From: Calothrix anomala FACHB-343
Lineage (GTDB): Bacteria; Cyanobacteriota; Cyanobacteriia; Cyanobacteriales; Nostocaceae
Reading direction: 5' to 3'
NCBI RefSeq assembly: GCF_014696435.1
Contig: NZ_JACJQG010000003.1
Location: 168,386 to 232,385 of the forward strand
Length of the DNA stretch: 64,000 bases
Positions 54,512 to 63,779 of this stretch are shown one piece after another (position 1 is the first letter of the stretch; the number at the start of each line of letters is the position of its first letter). Position numbers and translations under genes: made by a program. Below the pieces are notes generated by a model. That model was not told the origin of the DNA. It saw only the letters and a list, made by a program, of their open reading frames with translations, and ran no database searches.

Positions 54512-54932
54512 CGCTATCTCATTTATCTATATTTGCCAGAGCCATAGCGCTTGACTTTATTTTCCCTAACCCTCCTAGCTGAAAAAGGCGGGGTTAGTTC
54601 CTACCTTCACTTGCGTAATTATTAATCGACTACTAGACTAATGGTCAAATCTATGAAAATGGGTTAAAACCATAAATCCTACTCGGTTTCAATTGGCTTG
54701 ATATACAGCATATTTGAGGTAAATGAGGTACGCGCTTCGGGGCATGGCAGTGCCAGTGCCCCTACAATCAACGATAATCTGTACCTCACCAACTGGTAAT
54801 CTGCTGTATTAGCTAAAAACTAAATTTTTTGGCTGACTGAGTGGCAATGTAATAGTCTTTCCCCTGAAGGAGAAAAATTTTATTTGTCTGTGTTTCCCAT
54901 CCAGAATCAACAATCTAAAATGATTTCCTTGA
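54512..54932. other. Gap holding MITE family B copy 3
   Basis: 421 bp between the two unrecognised genes. It holds 54702-54809 and otherwise AT-rich sequence with no gene. GAAGGAGAAAAA near 54865 resembles a ribosome site but has no ORF behind it. Confidence 0.5.
54702..54809 (-). mobile_element. MITE-like element, family B, copy 3 (inverted)
   Basis: TATACAGCATATTTGAGGTA at the left and TGGTAATCTGCTGTAT at the right form imperfect inverted ends. The interior is the reverse complement of copies 1 and 2. It separates the two genes divergent from the caspase gene. Confidence 0.65.
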
Positions 54933-56393
54933 ATGACTGACCTCATCTATCCCACTATTGACCTGTTTCTCTATGACTTGAAATATAGTTTAGGAGATAA
55001 TCCAGAAGAAATTAAGCAAAATCAACAATCTTATTACAATAAAATTCCTGAATACATTCGCCCATTATTGTTAGAAAATGGGCAAGATTTACAAGGTGAA
55101 TATGTTCATCTTCTCCAAGATGTATACGCACAGACAAAACATCATAATGAACAATATGAAGGCTATTTCTATCCGGTGCTACTCGGTGATAGTTATGGCT
55201 TACTTGTAGAGTGTGCATTCAAAAATAAAACTCATGCTCAACCTGCTAAAATATTTGTCGATATCAAAGCTGAAATTGAGCGCATATTAAAGAGTCAAAC
55301 AGTGACTATTGGGCAAACCTGGATGCTTTCTGGCTGGCTACCTCCTGCTCAAACTAAGAGTTCTGAAGAGATTGCTCAAGCTTGTTATCAAGCATTAATG
55401 CCCGGTTTAGATTGGGAAGGAGATTTACAAGGTCAAGGACACTTTCTCGGAGCAAATATTTTTGAACTAACTCAAAATAATCAGCATTTTATTATCATAA
55501 TATATCCAGATGAAGCTACTTTAGACCAATCTGGCAAATTTTATGCTGACTGGATACGTTTATTTTATTATCGCCACAAAATAGTTTGGGCTTATAGCCA
55601 AAGTCGTTTCTTAAAAAATTCTCTACAAAATTATTTTACGAAGATTAAAGTCGGAAGTGATGCTATTGAACAAGCTAGAAAGAAGAAAGGCGAGTTAAAT
55701 ACATTGCAGAAAACATTAGTCGATGTGCAAAATACACTTAATGAATATACCAGAGAATTAACTATACTTGATTTTCAGGGTGGGACGATTGATATTAATT
55801 TGAGCAATTATGAAAAACGGCTAGAGAGAATTCAACAAAAATCTCAGAAAATTACAGCAAATAAAGAAACAGAAGTTGAGTTTTTCACAGAGTTTAGTAA
55901 ATTAGTTAAAGATAAATATCGGCTACAGATAACTAAAGACTCAGAAAACCTAGAGCGAGGTTTAAAATTACTCTCAGATACTATTAATGCAGTTAGCAGT
56001 CGAGTTGAATTAGAAAAAGCTGAACGCGATCGCAATTTTCAAGAATTCCTTAGCCTTCTGGCTGTAGGCTGGACTTTTGGCTCTTTTGTTGCGGCTTTGC
56101 CAGGATTGGGTGAAAAGAACGATAACCCTGTTAGATCGTTCCTAATTAATTCTTTCAATCTCAAACCCAGTATAGAAGACGTAAAGACAACAACAGAAGT
56201 AAAGACAGTTACACAGCCATTAAGTACAAAAGCAGGAACAACAACCAAAGAGGTAAAAACAGTTACACAGCAGGCAAACCAAGAACCTTGGTGGCTAGTC
56301 CCAGCTACCAAGGGAATATACACCCTCAGCGGCTTTGTCATCGCTATATTAGTAGTTTTGCTTTGGCGGCGTTTATGGAGACGATACAGTTAG
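54933..56393 (+). CDS. Coiled-coil protein with C-terminal membrane anchor
   Basis: 486 residues, no family recognised with certainty. The N-terminal half (1-230) is globular (ECAFKNKTHAQPAKIFVDI, WMLSGWLPPAQ, DWIRLFYYRHKIVWAYSQSR). Residues ~245-360 are coiled coil (ELNTLQKTLVDVQNTLNEYT). Two hydrophobic stretches follow: FLSLLAVGWTFGSFVAALPG (about 370-390) and a definite transmembrane helix TLSGFVIAILVVLLW near the C-terminus. Between them is a repeated TTxEVKTVTQ motif (two copies). The pattern suits a membrane-acting effector or anchor. Its TAG stop is formed by the terminal repeat of a family D element. Confidence 0.65.
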   Translation: MTDLIYPTIDLFLYDLKYSLGDNPEEIKQNQQSYYNKIPEYIRPLLLENGQDLQGEYVHLLQDVYAQTKHHNEQYEGYFYPVLLGDSYGLLVECAFKNKTHAQPAKIFVDIKAEIERILKSQTVTIGQTWMLSGWLPPAQTKSSEEIAQACYQALMPGLDWEGDLQGQGHFLGANIFELTQNNQHFIIIIYPDEATLDQSGKFYADWIRLFYYRHKIVWAYSQSRFLKNSLQNYFTKIKVGSDAIEQARKKKGELNTLQKTLVDVQNTLNEYTRELTILDFQGGTIDINLSNYEKRLERIQQKSQKITANKETEVEFFTEFSKLVKDKYRLQITKDSENLERGLKLLSDTINAVSSRVELEKAERDRNFQEFLSLLAVGWTFGSFVAALPGLGEKNDNPVRSFLINSFNLKPSIEDVKTTTEVKTVTQPLSTKAGTTTKEVKTVTQQANQEPWWLVPATKGIYTLSGFVIAILVVLLWRRLWRRYS

Positions 56394-56516
56394 GGACTTC
56401 CAATTAAAAAAATAACCAATCGCTATGCAGGCAGAGGGGCAGGGGGCAGGGAGCAGGGGGAGTAAAGAAAAATCTGCTTAAATAAATTGAGTAATTTATT
56501 CTCTGGAAGTCCCTTA
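56390..56516 (-). mobile_element. MITE-like element, family D, copy 2
   Basis: Begins TTAGGGACTTCCAATT and ends TCTGGAAGTCCCTTAA; 127 bp. It is the inverse of 1145-1259, with the same heptamer-like (GGGGCAG) centre. The first bases overlap the stop codon of the preceding gene. Confidence 0.6.
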
Positions 56517-56581
56517 ATGCAATTGTAATTGAGAGCGATCGCCAAGTGCTTCATATTTTGCGAGCTTATGTCTGCTTTATA

Positions 56582-56688
56582 CTTATACCAATTGGAAAAA
56601 AGAATGCGACAGATTGTAGGGGCACTGGCACTGCCATGCCCTCGAGAATATTTTGATGTGTCGCCAAGATTATTTGAATTGGTATAAG
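56582..56688 (-). mobile_element. MITE-like element, family A, copy 4 (complete)
   Basis: 107 bp with perfect 12-bp inverted ends CTTATACCAATT / AATTGGTATAAG (56582-56593, 56677-56688). The inside carries GCGACAGATTGTAGGGGCA and the CTGGCACTGCCATGCCCTC core, the reverse of copies 1-3. It defines the full form of the family. Confidence 0.7.
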
Positions 56689-56704
56689 TTTTTTGGAGCA
56701 GATG

Positions 56705-59700
56705 TCACGAGAATTTTTTCCCCAATAAACGCAGTCGCGTAAAAATGGGCTTTGTCCAGCGCCAATCAAGAATGTCGTGGAGTAGTGTGTAGAAGCAAGG
56801 AATGATAAACAGAGTCAATACTGTTGCTAAAGACAAACCGGAAAATACTACTACTCCTAATGGTTGCAAAAATTCTGAACCTTCGCCAATACCTAAGGCT
56901 AGGGGAAACATACCCAAAACAGTAGTAATTGTAGTCATTAATACTGGACGTAACCTTTGGGGTGCTGCTTTTAAAATCGCTGTTTTGCGGTCAACATCTT
57001 CCCGTTCGAGGATTTGGTTTGCTAGTTCTACCATGATGATGGCGTTGTTAACTACGATACCTACTAGCAACACGGCACCAACTATCACAGTCGCACCAAT
57101 AGCTGTTTGAGTGATGTAAAGTCCGAATATACCCCCAGCTAATGCTAAGGGAATTGTAAACATAATTACTAGCGGGTCAATGAGAGAATTGTATTGCACC
57201 GCCATCACTACAAAGACTAAAAAGCTAGCTAGTCCGCCTAATAGCTGTAACGAACTTTGAAGTTGTCGATTAGATTCAGCAGCTGTACTTGGTAATAAAC
57301 TAACGCCCTCAGGTAAATCTATGCTATTAACTACTTTATTTACTTGGGCAAGAGCGTCACTTAAGCTAGCTCCTTCGGCTAAGTTTCCGGCTATTAAGAA
57401 TACCTGACGTTGATTAATGCGTTGTACTTCTCCAGGTGCTTGAGCTTCAACGATTTTGGCAACATCTCGCAAGCGAATTTGACGATTATTATCGACAAAC
57501 AAAGGTAACCTTTCTAGTTGGGAAGGTGTTTGTACTGATCTTTCATCTAACTGTACGCGAACATCTACTAAGCGGTTACCCCGTTGTAGTTGAGTGGGTA
57601 CGCTACCTTCGAGGGCTGTTTGAATGGTGTCACCGATGTCTTGAGTTGTCAGTCCTAAGGCTGCAACTCGTTCCCAATCGGGAAGAATTTGAATTTCTGG
57701 TTGACGGTCGTCTGCATCAGGACGGAATCTGGCGAGGGTGGCTTGCTCTTCTAAGGCGGCTAATACTTGACGACCAGCTTGTTCTAAGGTGTCTGTGTTA
57801 TTTCCCTGAAGAATTAAATCAATGTCAGCACCTCTGATGGGTGAGTTGTTGAGAATTAAACCTCGGACTTGACCGGGGGAAAGGCGCAGGCGAATTCCGG
57901 CTAAATTCAGCTTGTTAAATTGCTGGGTAACTCTTTCTACATAAGCTTCTACGTTAGTACCTGTTTTGAGGGTAATGTTGCTAGTACCTCGCAGAGGATT
58001 AGCATTAGTGGTGTTACCAAAGAGCGCACCCCCAATTGTCGTGAATACATATTCGGTTTCTGGTTGACTGCGGAGAATTTCGTTCACCGCATTCATGACT
58101 TTTTGATTGGTTTCTAAGGGTGTACCGGGGGGAAATTGAGCATTTAAGTTGGCTTGTCCGGTGTTGATGCGGGGGAGAATTTCTTGGGGAATTTGTGGAG
58201 CCATCCACAAACTACCACCACCAAAAAGCAGCAGTGCTAAAGCGACTGCAACTAACCGCCAGCGCAATATACCAGCTAAAAACCGAGCATATCCGCCTGT
58301 AGCAGCATCAAATCTGCGGTTAAATTGTTTTAGCAGCCAAAATTCGCTCAATTTACTGGAAACACGCCATCCCAACATCCGCGAAGAAAGCATGGGGACA
58401 ACGGTAACGGCGATTAAAATTGAGGCGGCGACGGAAAAGGAGATGGTGAGAATTAATTCGTTGAAGAGTAGGGCGATAAATCCACCGATGAGCAAAAACG
58501 GTAATACCGCTACCAAGTTGGTACTGGTGGAAGCAATCAGGGCTGATTCGACTTGTTGGCTACTTTGTTCAGCTTGGGAAATGAGTTGTTGCGAACTCAA
58601 GCGGGATTTGTTATCTTTACCCGGAGTCATTCCCGCACCTTCGGCGATGTTCTCCAACATGACGATGGAGTTATCAACGACAATACCGACACCTAAAGCT
58701 AAACCACCTAAACTAAAAACGTTGAGGGATAAACCAAACATTCCCATCAAGATAATTGCGGCGAGAGTGGCTAGGGGGATAGCAATGACGATGATGAATG
58801 TTTGTCTGAGGGAACCAAGAAAGAGTAAAACTGCGATCGCGGCCAATGCTGTCCCAATCAAACCAGAACTGGTAACATTGGAAATAGAATTACGGATAAA
58901 CCGTGATTCATCTAGGGTAGGTGTCAAAATTGTCCCTTCGGGAATCACCCCAGATTGGCGCAGTTCTTCTAAACGTTTTTTTACACCATCAACAACATCA
59001 ATGGTGTTTGCGTCTGGTTGCTTTTGAATGCTGACTTTAACCGCTTCTTCCCCATTCAAAAGAACATAAACCCGTTGTAGTTCTGAGCCATCAATAATTT
59101 CGGCAAAGTCCCGCATGTAAACGCGGCGTGCTGGAATTGTACTTAGAGGATTGCTGGCTGAGTTAGCAGATGAAGTAGAGCCTACCTCAAAAGATAAATT
59201 TCTCAATTCCTGAGCATTTTTGAACCTTCCCACAGTCCGGGTTAAAGGTTCGGAATTTTGCCCTAAAATCCGACCGCCAGAGACATCGACGTTACGGTCT
59301 CTCAGTTCGTCTAAGACATCGGTTAAACCTACGCCTAAGGCTTGTAACCTGTCTAAATCGATATTAACCCTAACTTCTTCTTGCACTCCCCCCGATACAT
59401 CTACCCCGGCGACTCCGGGAACTACACCGAGTTCGCGGGCTAATTCTTCTTCAGCGAAAACCCGCAAATCTACACCTGCTAAGGATGGTGAGGTTAACGC
59501 CAATTCATATACGGGTAATTGGGAAGGATCGACTTTAAATAAGCGCGGTTCTTCAATGGTATCTGGTAAGGTGCTTCTGGCTCTATTAAATGCTGCTGTT
59601 GCATCATTCAAGGCTTGGTCAATATTTCCCCCTGGTTGGAAGAACAAATCTAAGCTGACTTGTCCCTCACGAGTTTGGGAAAAAACCTGTAATACTCCCT

Positions 59701-59950
59701 CTGTGGCGGAAAAGGCTTCTTCTAGAGGCTTGGTGACTTCATCAACCGCAACTTCTGGAGAAACGCCGGGGGCTTGTATCCGCACCCCAATCCGGGGATA
59801 GGTAATTGATGGTAGTAAATCTACTGGCAGTTTTAGGATAAAGAATACACCTAAAACTATTACTGCCAGGGTAAGCATAAGTGTGCCAATGTGTTGGCGG
59901 ATGGAGATAGCGCTGATACTAAAACCGCTAGTTTGTTTGACCTGTTGCAT
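56705..59950 (-). CDS. RND efflux pump inner-membrane permease (AcrB/HAE1 type)
   Basis: 1081 residues, normal for the family. The first helix (TLMLTLAVIVLGVFFILKLP) is followed by the periplasmic porter region starting DLLPSITYPRIGVRIQAPG. The central helices carry the proton-relay Asp pair (GLALGVGIVVDNSIVMLEN) and the second half repeats the fold (GGIFGLYITQTAIGATVIVG). It exports small molecules driven by protons, with the adaptor encoded 23 bp upstream on the same strand. No outer-membrane TolC is adjacent; cyanobacteria often share one encoded elsewhere. Substrate unknown. Confidence 0.93.
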   Translation of the reverse strand: MQQVKQTSGFSISAISIRQHIGTLMLTLAVIVLGVFFILKLPVDLLPSITYPRIGVRIQAPGVSPEVAVDEVTKPLEEAFSATEGVLQVFSQTREGQVSLDLFFQPGGNIDQALNDATAAFNRARSTLPDTIEEPRLFKVDPSQLPVYELALTSPSLAGVDLRVFAEEELARELGVVPGVAGVDVSGGVQEEVRVNIDLDRLQALGVGLTDVLDELRDRNVDVSGGRILGQNSEPLTRTVGRFKNAQELRNLSFEVGSTSSANSASNPLSTIPARRVYMRDFAEIIDGSELQRVYVLLNGEEAVKVSIQKQPDANTIDVVDGVKKRLEELRQSGVIPEGTILTPTLDESRFIRNSISNVTSSGLIGTALAAIAVLLFLGSLRQTFIIVIAIPLATLAAIILMGMFGLSLNVFSLGGLALGVGIVVDNSIVMLENIAEGAGMTPGKDNKSRLSSQQLISQAEQSSQQVESALIASTSTNLVAVLPFLLIGGFIALLFNELILTISFSVAASILIAVTVVPMLSSRMLGWRVSSKLSEFWLLKQFNRRFDAATGGYARFLAGILRWRLVAVALALLLFGGGSLWMAPQIPQEILPRINTGQANLNAQFPPGTPLETNQKVMNAVNEILRSQPETEYVFTTIGGALFGNTTNANPLRGTSNITLKTGTNVEAYVERVTQQFNKLNLAGIRLRLSPGQVRGLILNNSPIRGADIDLILQGNNTDTLEQAGRQVLAALEEQATLARFRPDADDRQPEIQILPDWERVAALGLTTQDIGDTIQTALEGSVPTQLQRGNRLVDVRVQLDERSVQTPSQLERLPLFVDNNRQIRLRDVAKIVEAQAPGEVQRINQRQVFLIAGNLAEGASLSDALAQVNKVVNSIDLPEGVSLLPSTAAESNRQLQSSLQLLGGLASFLVFVVMAVQYNSLIDPLVIMFTIPLALAGGIFGLYITQTAIGATVIVGAVLLVGIVVNNAIIMVELANQILEREDVDRKTAILKAAPQRLRPVLMTTITTVLGMFPLALGIGEGSEFLQPLGVVVFSGLSLATVLTLFIIPCFYTLLHDILDWRWTKPIFTRLRLLGKKFS

Positions 59951-59973
59951 CTTTCTCTTTGATTATTCAAAAA

Positions 59974-61431
59974 TTACTGTTGATTCCCTTTCGGGGTTGA
60001 CTGAGATTTTTCTGAAATAATTGAAAGACGCACGGCGTCCCCATCTTTTAGCGGTTTACCACTGCGCACAACATAGCTTTCTCCTGGTTGCAACCCAGAT
60101 AAAATTTCGACTTTCGCATCAGCTCTTTTTCCTAGAGTTACAGAACGGGCTGTGACTTGGGCTTTACCTTCAGTATTTGTAACTACAAATAAAGTACCCG
60201 TTTGCTCATTTGATGCTTGTTTATTTTCTGTAGTTTGGGAAGCAGCTTGATTTCTAGCTGGTTTCTGAAGTGCTGTTTGCGGTACTACTACTCGCTGTGC
60301 TGCTTGAGTAGCAAAATTAACTCTTGCTAATAATCCGCTACCAATTTTACCCTCGCTGTTGGGAATGACTACTTCTACAGGAATTAACCTAGCTGTCGCA
60401 TCGGCGGCGGGGGAAATGCGGGCGACTCTCCCGACTAATGTTTGGTCGGGGAAAGCATCTAAACGCACTTCTACAGATTGCCCAATTTTAATTTGTCCCA
60501 GTTCTAATTCGGAAACTTGGACGACGACTTTAACGCGATTAAAGTCGGCTATTTTTAATACTTCCCCACCTGCTTGCAGTAGGTTACCTGGTTCTGTCAC
60601 TTTCTCAGTAATTACACCAGCGATGGGAGATGTTAAGCGGGTATAGGAGCGGCGTTCTTTAGCTTGGGCAACTACGGCTTTTTGGGCGGTTACTCGACCT
60701 TGGGCGGCGGCGACTGCTTGCTGTTCGGTGCGTACTTGCTCGGTGGCAGCTCGTAAGGCTTGGGCGGCTGTTTGCGCTTCAGTGCGGGCTTGTTGGGCTG
60801 TTTGCTCCGCGATCGCGCCTTGTTTAACTAGTTGCTGTTGGCGTTGGGAATCCGCTTGAGCTTGTACTAATTGCAACCTAGCACTTTCTACTTGAGCGCG
60901 GGCATTACTTACTTGATTTGTAGCTCTGGCTACTTCTGATTGCAGTGAGGCTAATTCTGCTTCTGCTTGCTTGAGGTCTGTTAACAGCAGGACATCATCT
61001 AATTGTCCAATATTTTGCCCTTGTCTAACTCGATCGCCAACATCGACATTTAATCCTAATAATCGCCCTTCAACTTGCGATCGCAGTGATACTGTACGGT
61101 AGGGAATGGTAGTACCAGTATACTCCGGTTGTGTTTGCAGGCTATCCGTGCGCGCGATCGCCACATCTACAGGTGTAGCGCCACCCCCTTGTCTACCTGC
61201 ATTAGGCCCTTGAGATTGAGCATCGGCTGATTCTTTGGGAGATGAAGCACAACTCGTTGTGAATAAGCTCAAGCCCAGGAAGCAAGCAATTACTAACCTA
61301 GACTTTTGCTTATGTTCTTGATGAGCTTTGTGATGTAACCGAGAGTTAATTATTTGGGATGCAGCTATAGTATTTGGCATGTTTAAGAGTTTGTGCGGCT
61401 TATTTCCGTCCAAAATCATTGATTTTCTCAT
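59974..61431 (-). CDS. RND periplasmic adaptor (membrane-fusion lipoprotein)
   Basis: 485 residues as drawn. A lipobox lies in GLSLFTTSCASSP (Cys about residue 60), so the mature protein is a lipid-anchored adaptor. A long N-terminal stretch before the signal suggests the true start may be an internal Met (e.g. at residue 18, MPNTIAAS). The fold order is barrel-hairpin-lipoyl: VSLRSQVEGRLLGLNVDVGD, a long Ala/Gln-rich coiled coil (about 150-260), SPIAGVITEKVTEPGNLLQ, then beta-barrel VVVQVSELELGQIKIGQSVE. It links the pump to an outer-membrane channel. First gene of the pump operon. Confidence 0.92.
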   Translation of the reverse strand: MRKSMILDGNKPHKLLNMPNTIAASQIINSRLHHKAHQEHKQKSRLVIACFLGLSLFTTSCASSPKESADAQSQGPNAGRQGGGATPVDVAIARTDSLQTQPEYTGTTIPYRTVSLRSQVEGRLLGLNVDVGDRVRQGQNIGQLDDVLLLTDLKQAEAELASLQSEVARATNQVSNARAQVESARLQLVQAQADSQRQQQLVKQGAIAEQTAQQARTEAQTAAQALRAATEQVRTEQQAVAAAQGRVTAQKAVVAQAKERRSYTRLTSPIAGVITEKVTEPGNLLQAGGEVLKIADFNRVKVVVQVSELELGQIKIGQSVEVRLDAFPDQTLVGRVARISPAADATARLIPVEVVIPNSEGKIGSGLLARVNFATQAAQRVVVPQTALQKPARNQAASQTTENKQASNEQTGTLFVVTNTEGKAQVTARSVTLGKRADAKVEILSGLQPGESYVVRSGKPLKDGDAVRLSIISEKSQSTPKGNQQ

Positions 61432-61925
61432 CGGGCGGCGCTGGCTGAAAACAGCCGTCTACAAAGACAAAAGCAGATAAATTCTCTTTGCTGTACTGCT
61501 GTCACCAATTCTTTGTGAATTTGCATGGAATCAACTTTTCCCCTGAGTGGTTGAAGCTAGATTTCCAGCCTGCATTTTGCAGAAGGAAGAATTAGTTTTA
61601 GACAGTGCCAGAGAATTTAATGGTACTGAACTCCTCATGTAAATTTAGTATACGTATTTTTAGCCTTCCTAAGATCTGCCGCAAGATATAAGACAAAGCA
61701 AGACTACAAAATAATTTTTTAATTTTTAGCTTCTATCCCCAGGCAGAAAGAAAGTAAAAATTTGGTTGTTTAGCATTGTAGCCAAACTATCAGTAATAGT
61801 TTCAATATCTAGTTTAGATTAAAAATAGTAAAGAAATTTGGTATTAGGGACAGATGTAATGTAGTGAGTTTCCAAGCCAAACTATCTATTACTATCTATA
61901 TTATTTTGTCTAAGGAAGGAAAGCA
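61432..61925. other. Intergenic region upstream of the lyase gene
   Basis: 494 bp, no gene seen. GCCAAACTATC occurs twice (61781-61791 and 61876-61886), a possible direct-repeat operator in front of the lyase gene. Divergent promoters for the pump and the lyase must lie here. Confidence 0.45.
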
Positions 61926-62465
61926 GTGAAATCACCACTCAAACTGACAAAAACCACTGAAGAATCACAGATTGCAGAATTTTTTCAGGAATCAGTGGGT
62001 AAGTGGCGATCGGAACGGCGTTATTACACCCTATCATCAGGAACGACCAAAGAAATAGTCAGTGCGATCGCAATTCGGTTTTTAGAGCCGGGATGCGAAG
62101 AATTGCAAAAACTAGCGCAATTACACGAATTACCAGATGCAGTCAGTTTGGTATGTGGTACAGAAGTCACCTGGGATAGTACAGATGTAGTCACAGGTAA
62201 GCCAGAATCTCAAGGTTCCACATTATTTGGTGCATTAGGAAATATTTTGTATCGCGATCGCGGTTTCGCCACATCTAAGCCAATCACCGCCGAATATTAT
62301 TTCCCCAATCCCAAAACATTATGTTTGCGCACAGAGTACAACGGCTCGGTATTTGAGGAAGAGTTAAAACTCATTGGCACTAAATACCGCACTCGCCAGA
62401 CGATTATCTCTCGTGCTGGCGAACAGTTAATGATTGGTCAGTATTTAGAAAAGAGATTAGGGTGA
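61926..62465 (+). CDS. CpcS/CpeS-type phycobiliprotein chromophore lyase
   Basis: 179 residues from GTG 61926, behind AAGGAAGG. It attaches bilin chromophores to cysteines of phycobiliproteins. The fold is a small lipocalin-like barrel. Family features: FFQESVGKWRSERRYYTLSS at the start (residues 19-38), WDSTDVVTGKPESQGSTLFG in the middle, and RTEYNGSVFEEELKLIGTKYR with RTRQTIISRAGEQLMIGQYLEKRL at the end. Several paralogues (CpcS, CpcU, CpeS, CpeU) share this; which one cannot be decided. No phycobiliprotein gene is nearby, as is usual for the stand-alone lyases. Confidence 0.88.
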   Translation: MKSPLKLTKTTEESQIAEFFQESVGKWRSERRYYTLSSGTTKEIVSAIAIRFLEPGCEELQKLAQLHELPDAVSLVCGTEVTWDSTDVVTGKPESQGSTLFGALGNILYRDRGFATSKPITAEYYFPNPKTLCLRTEYNGSVFEEELKLIGTKYRTRQTIISRAGEQLMIGQYLEKRLG

Positions 62466-62472
62466 AGGTAGG

Positions 62473-62630
62473 CTATTTTGCTTTTAAGTTGCACAATCTA
62501 TTGTGAGGGCTGTTGACTGTTGACTGTTGACTGTTGACTGTTGACTGGTAGGAAGGGGAGAAGGGAAGGAGGATAAGGAAGATAAATCCAATGCCCCATG
62601 CCCAATGCCCCATGCCCAATGCCCCATGCC
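62473..62630. repeat. Repeat E copy 2 plus heptamer repeats
   Basis: 62473-62524 is the inverse of 21040-21091 (TTTTAAGTTGCACAATC and onward). It passes into TTGACTG units (62510-62547) and later CCCCATG/CCCAATG units (62589-62630), ending at the stop codon of the SDR gene. Confidence 0.7.
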
Positions 62631-62634
62631 CTAA

Positions 62635-63492
62635 TTACGCATTCACCACTTCGCCGCCGTTGGGGTGGAGAATTTGACCGGACATATAAGAAGAGTCATC
62701 GGATGCGAGAAATACATAGCTAGGTGCGACTTCTTCCGGTTGTCCGGCGCGTTGCATTGGTACTTGAGAACCAAAGCTCTTGACTTTTTCCTCTGGGAAA
62801 GTAGAGGGAATTAGGGGAGTCCAAATCGGGCCGGGAGCTACACCATTCACCCGAATTCCTTTTTCTACAAGAGATTGGGAGAGAGAACGAGTAAAAGCTA
62901 CAATCGCCCCTTTCGTTGCTGAGTAATCGAGCAGTTGGGGGCTACCTTTGTATGCAGTCACAGAGGTAGTGTTGATAATTGCACTACCTTCTTTGAGGTG
63001 GGGTAAAGCAGCTTTGGTGAGAAAGAACATACTAAATATATTGGTGCGGAAAGTCCGCTCCAATTGTTCAGCTGTAATATTCTCAATACTTTCTTGGGGA
63101 TGCTGTTCGGCAGCGTTGTTCACCAAAATATCCAGGTGTCCCAACTCCTTGACGACTTGCTGCACAGCTTGTTGATCGAATTGCTCGTCACCAATATCAC
63201 CTGCAATTGTTAAGCAACGTCTGCCTTCTTTTTCTACCAGGCGTTTTGTCTCTTCCGCGTCCTTTTGCTCACTTTTATACATAATTGCCACATCTGCGCC
63301 TTCTTTGGCATAGAAAATAGCAACAGCTTTACCAATACCGCTATCACCGCCAGTAATTAAAGCTACTTTACCTTGTAATTTGCCACTTCCCCGGTATTTG
63401 GCATCATCAGACTGAGGTTTGGGCGTCATTTGCGCCTCAGTACCAGGAGCATTTTGCTGTTGCGGTGGTTGTAGTTCTTTGGCTTGAGTCAT
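62635..63492 (-). CDS. SDR-family oxidoreductase (glucose-dehydrogenase/general-stress type)
   Basis: 285 residues. A Pro/Gln-rich N-terminal extension (residues 1-40) precedes the Rossmann fold: VALITGGDSGIGKAVAIFYA (TGGxxGIG), DILVNNAAEQHP (NNAG region as NNAA), the catalytic Ser in INTTSVTAYKG, and Tyr/Lys in LLDYSATKGAIVAFT (about residues 189-193). The C-terminus has VNGVAPGPIWTPLIPSTF. This N-extended subgroup resembles YdaD/YhdG general-stress SDRs. Substrate unknown. A strong ribosome site (GGAG) precedes ATG 63492. Confidence 0.88.
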   Translation of the reverse strand: MTQAKELQPPQQQNAPGTEAQMTPKPQSDDAKYRGSGKLQGKVALITGGDSGIGKAVAIFYAKEGADVAIMYKSEQKDAEETKRLVEKEGRRCLTIAGDIGDEQFDQQAVQQVVKELGHLDILVNNAAEQHPQESIENITAEQLERTFRTNIFSMFFLTKAALPHLKEGSAIINTTSVTAYKGSPQLLDYSATKGAIVAFTRSLSQSLVEKGIRVNGVAPGPIWTPLIPSTFPEEKVKSFGSQVPMQRAGQPEEVAPSYVFLASDDSSYMSGQILHPNGGEVVNA

Positions 63493-63624
63493 AAACTTGC
63501 TTCTCCACAGTAATCTATTTGTTGCGTTTTTCGGAAATGCGATCGCATCTCAAAGGATGTTGGACAATGACTCAACTTTAGAAAACCAGGATAATTACTT
63601 TCTCTATCATTGGGAAGGAAAGTA

Positions 63625-63714
63625 TATATACAGCAGATTATCGTTGATTGTAGGGGCACTGGCACTGCCATGCCCCAAAGCTTGTACCTCATTTACCTGA
63701 AATATGCTGTATAT
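63625..63714 (+). mobile_element. MITE-like element, family B, copy 4 (internally deleted)
   Basis: TATATACAGCAGATT and AATATGCTGTATAT are clear inverted ends. Compared with copies 1-3 about 22 bp are missing after CAGCAGAT. Core CACTGGCACTGCCATGCCCC is intact. Confidence 0.65.
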
Positions 63715-63732
63715 CAGCTATAGTTTGAGTCC

Positions 63733-63775
63733 GATATATTCTAGAGGGCAAGGCAGTGCCTTGCCCCTACCGAAA
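63733..63775 (+). repeat. Dispersed repeat family A, copy 5 (short)
   Basis: GATATATTCTAGAGGGCAAG, then a palindromic GGCAGTGCCTTGCCCCTAC. Truncated on the right. Confidence 0.55.
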
Positions 63776-63779
63776 CTTA

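Noticed and set aside
58149-59027. 292-codon frame opposite the RND permease
   Set aside because: Antisense shadow of a well-supported efflux gene; Pro/Ser/Thr/Lys-rich with no ribosome site. The same holds for 59220-59801.
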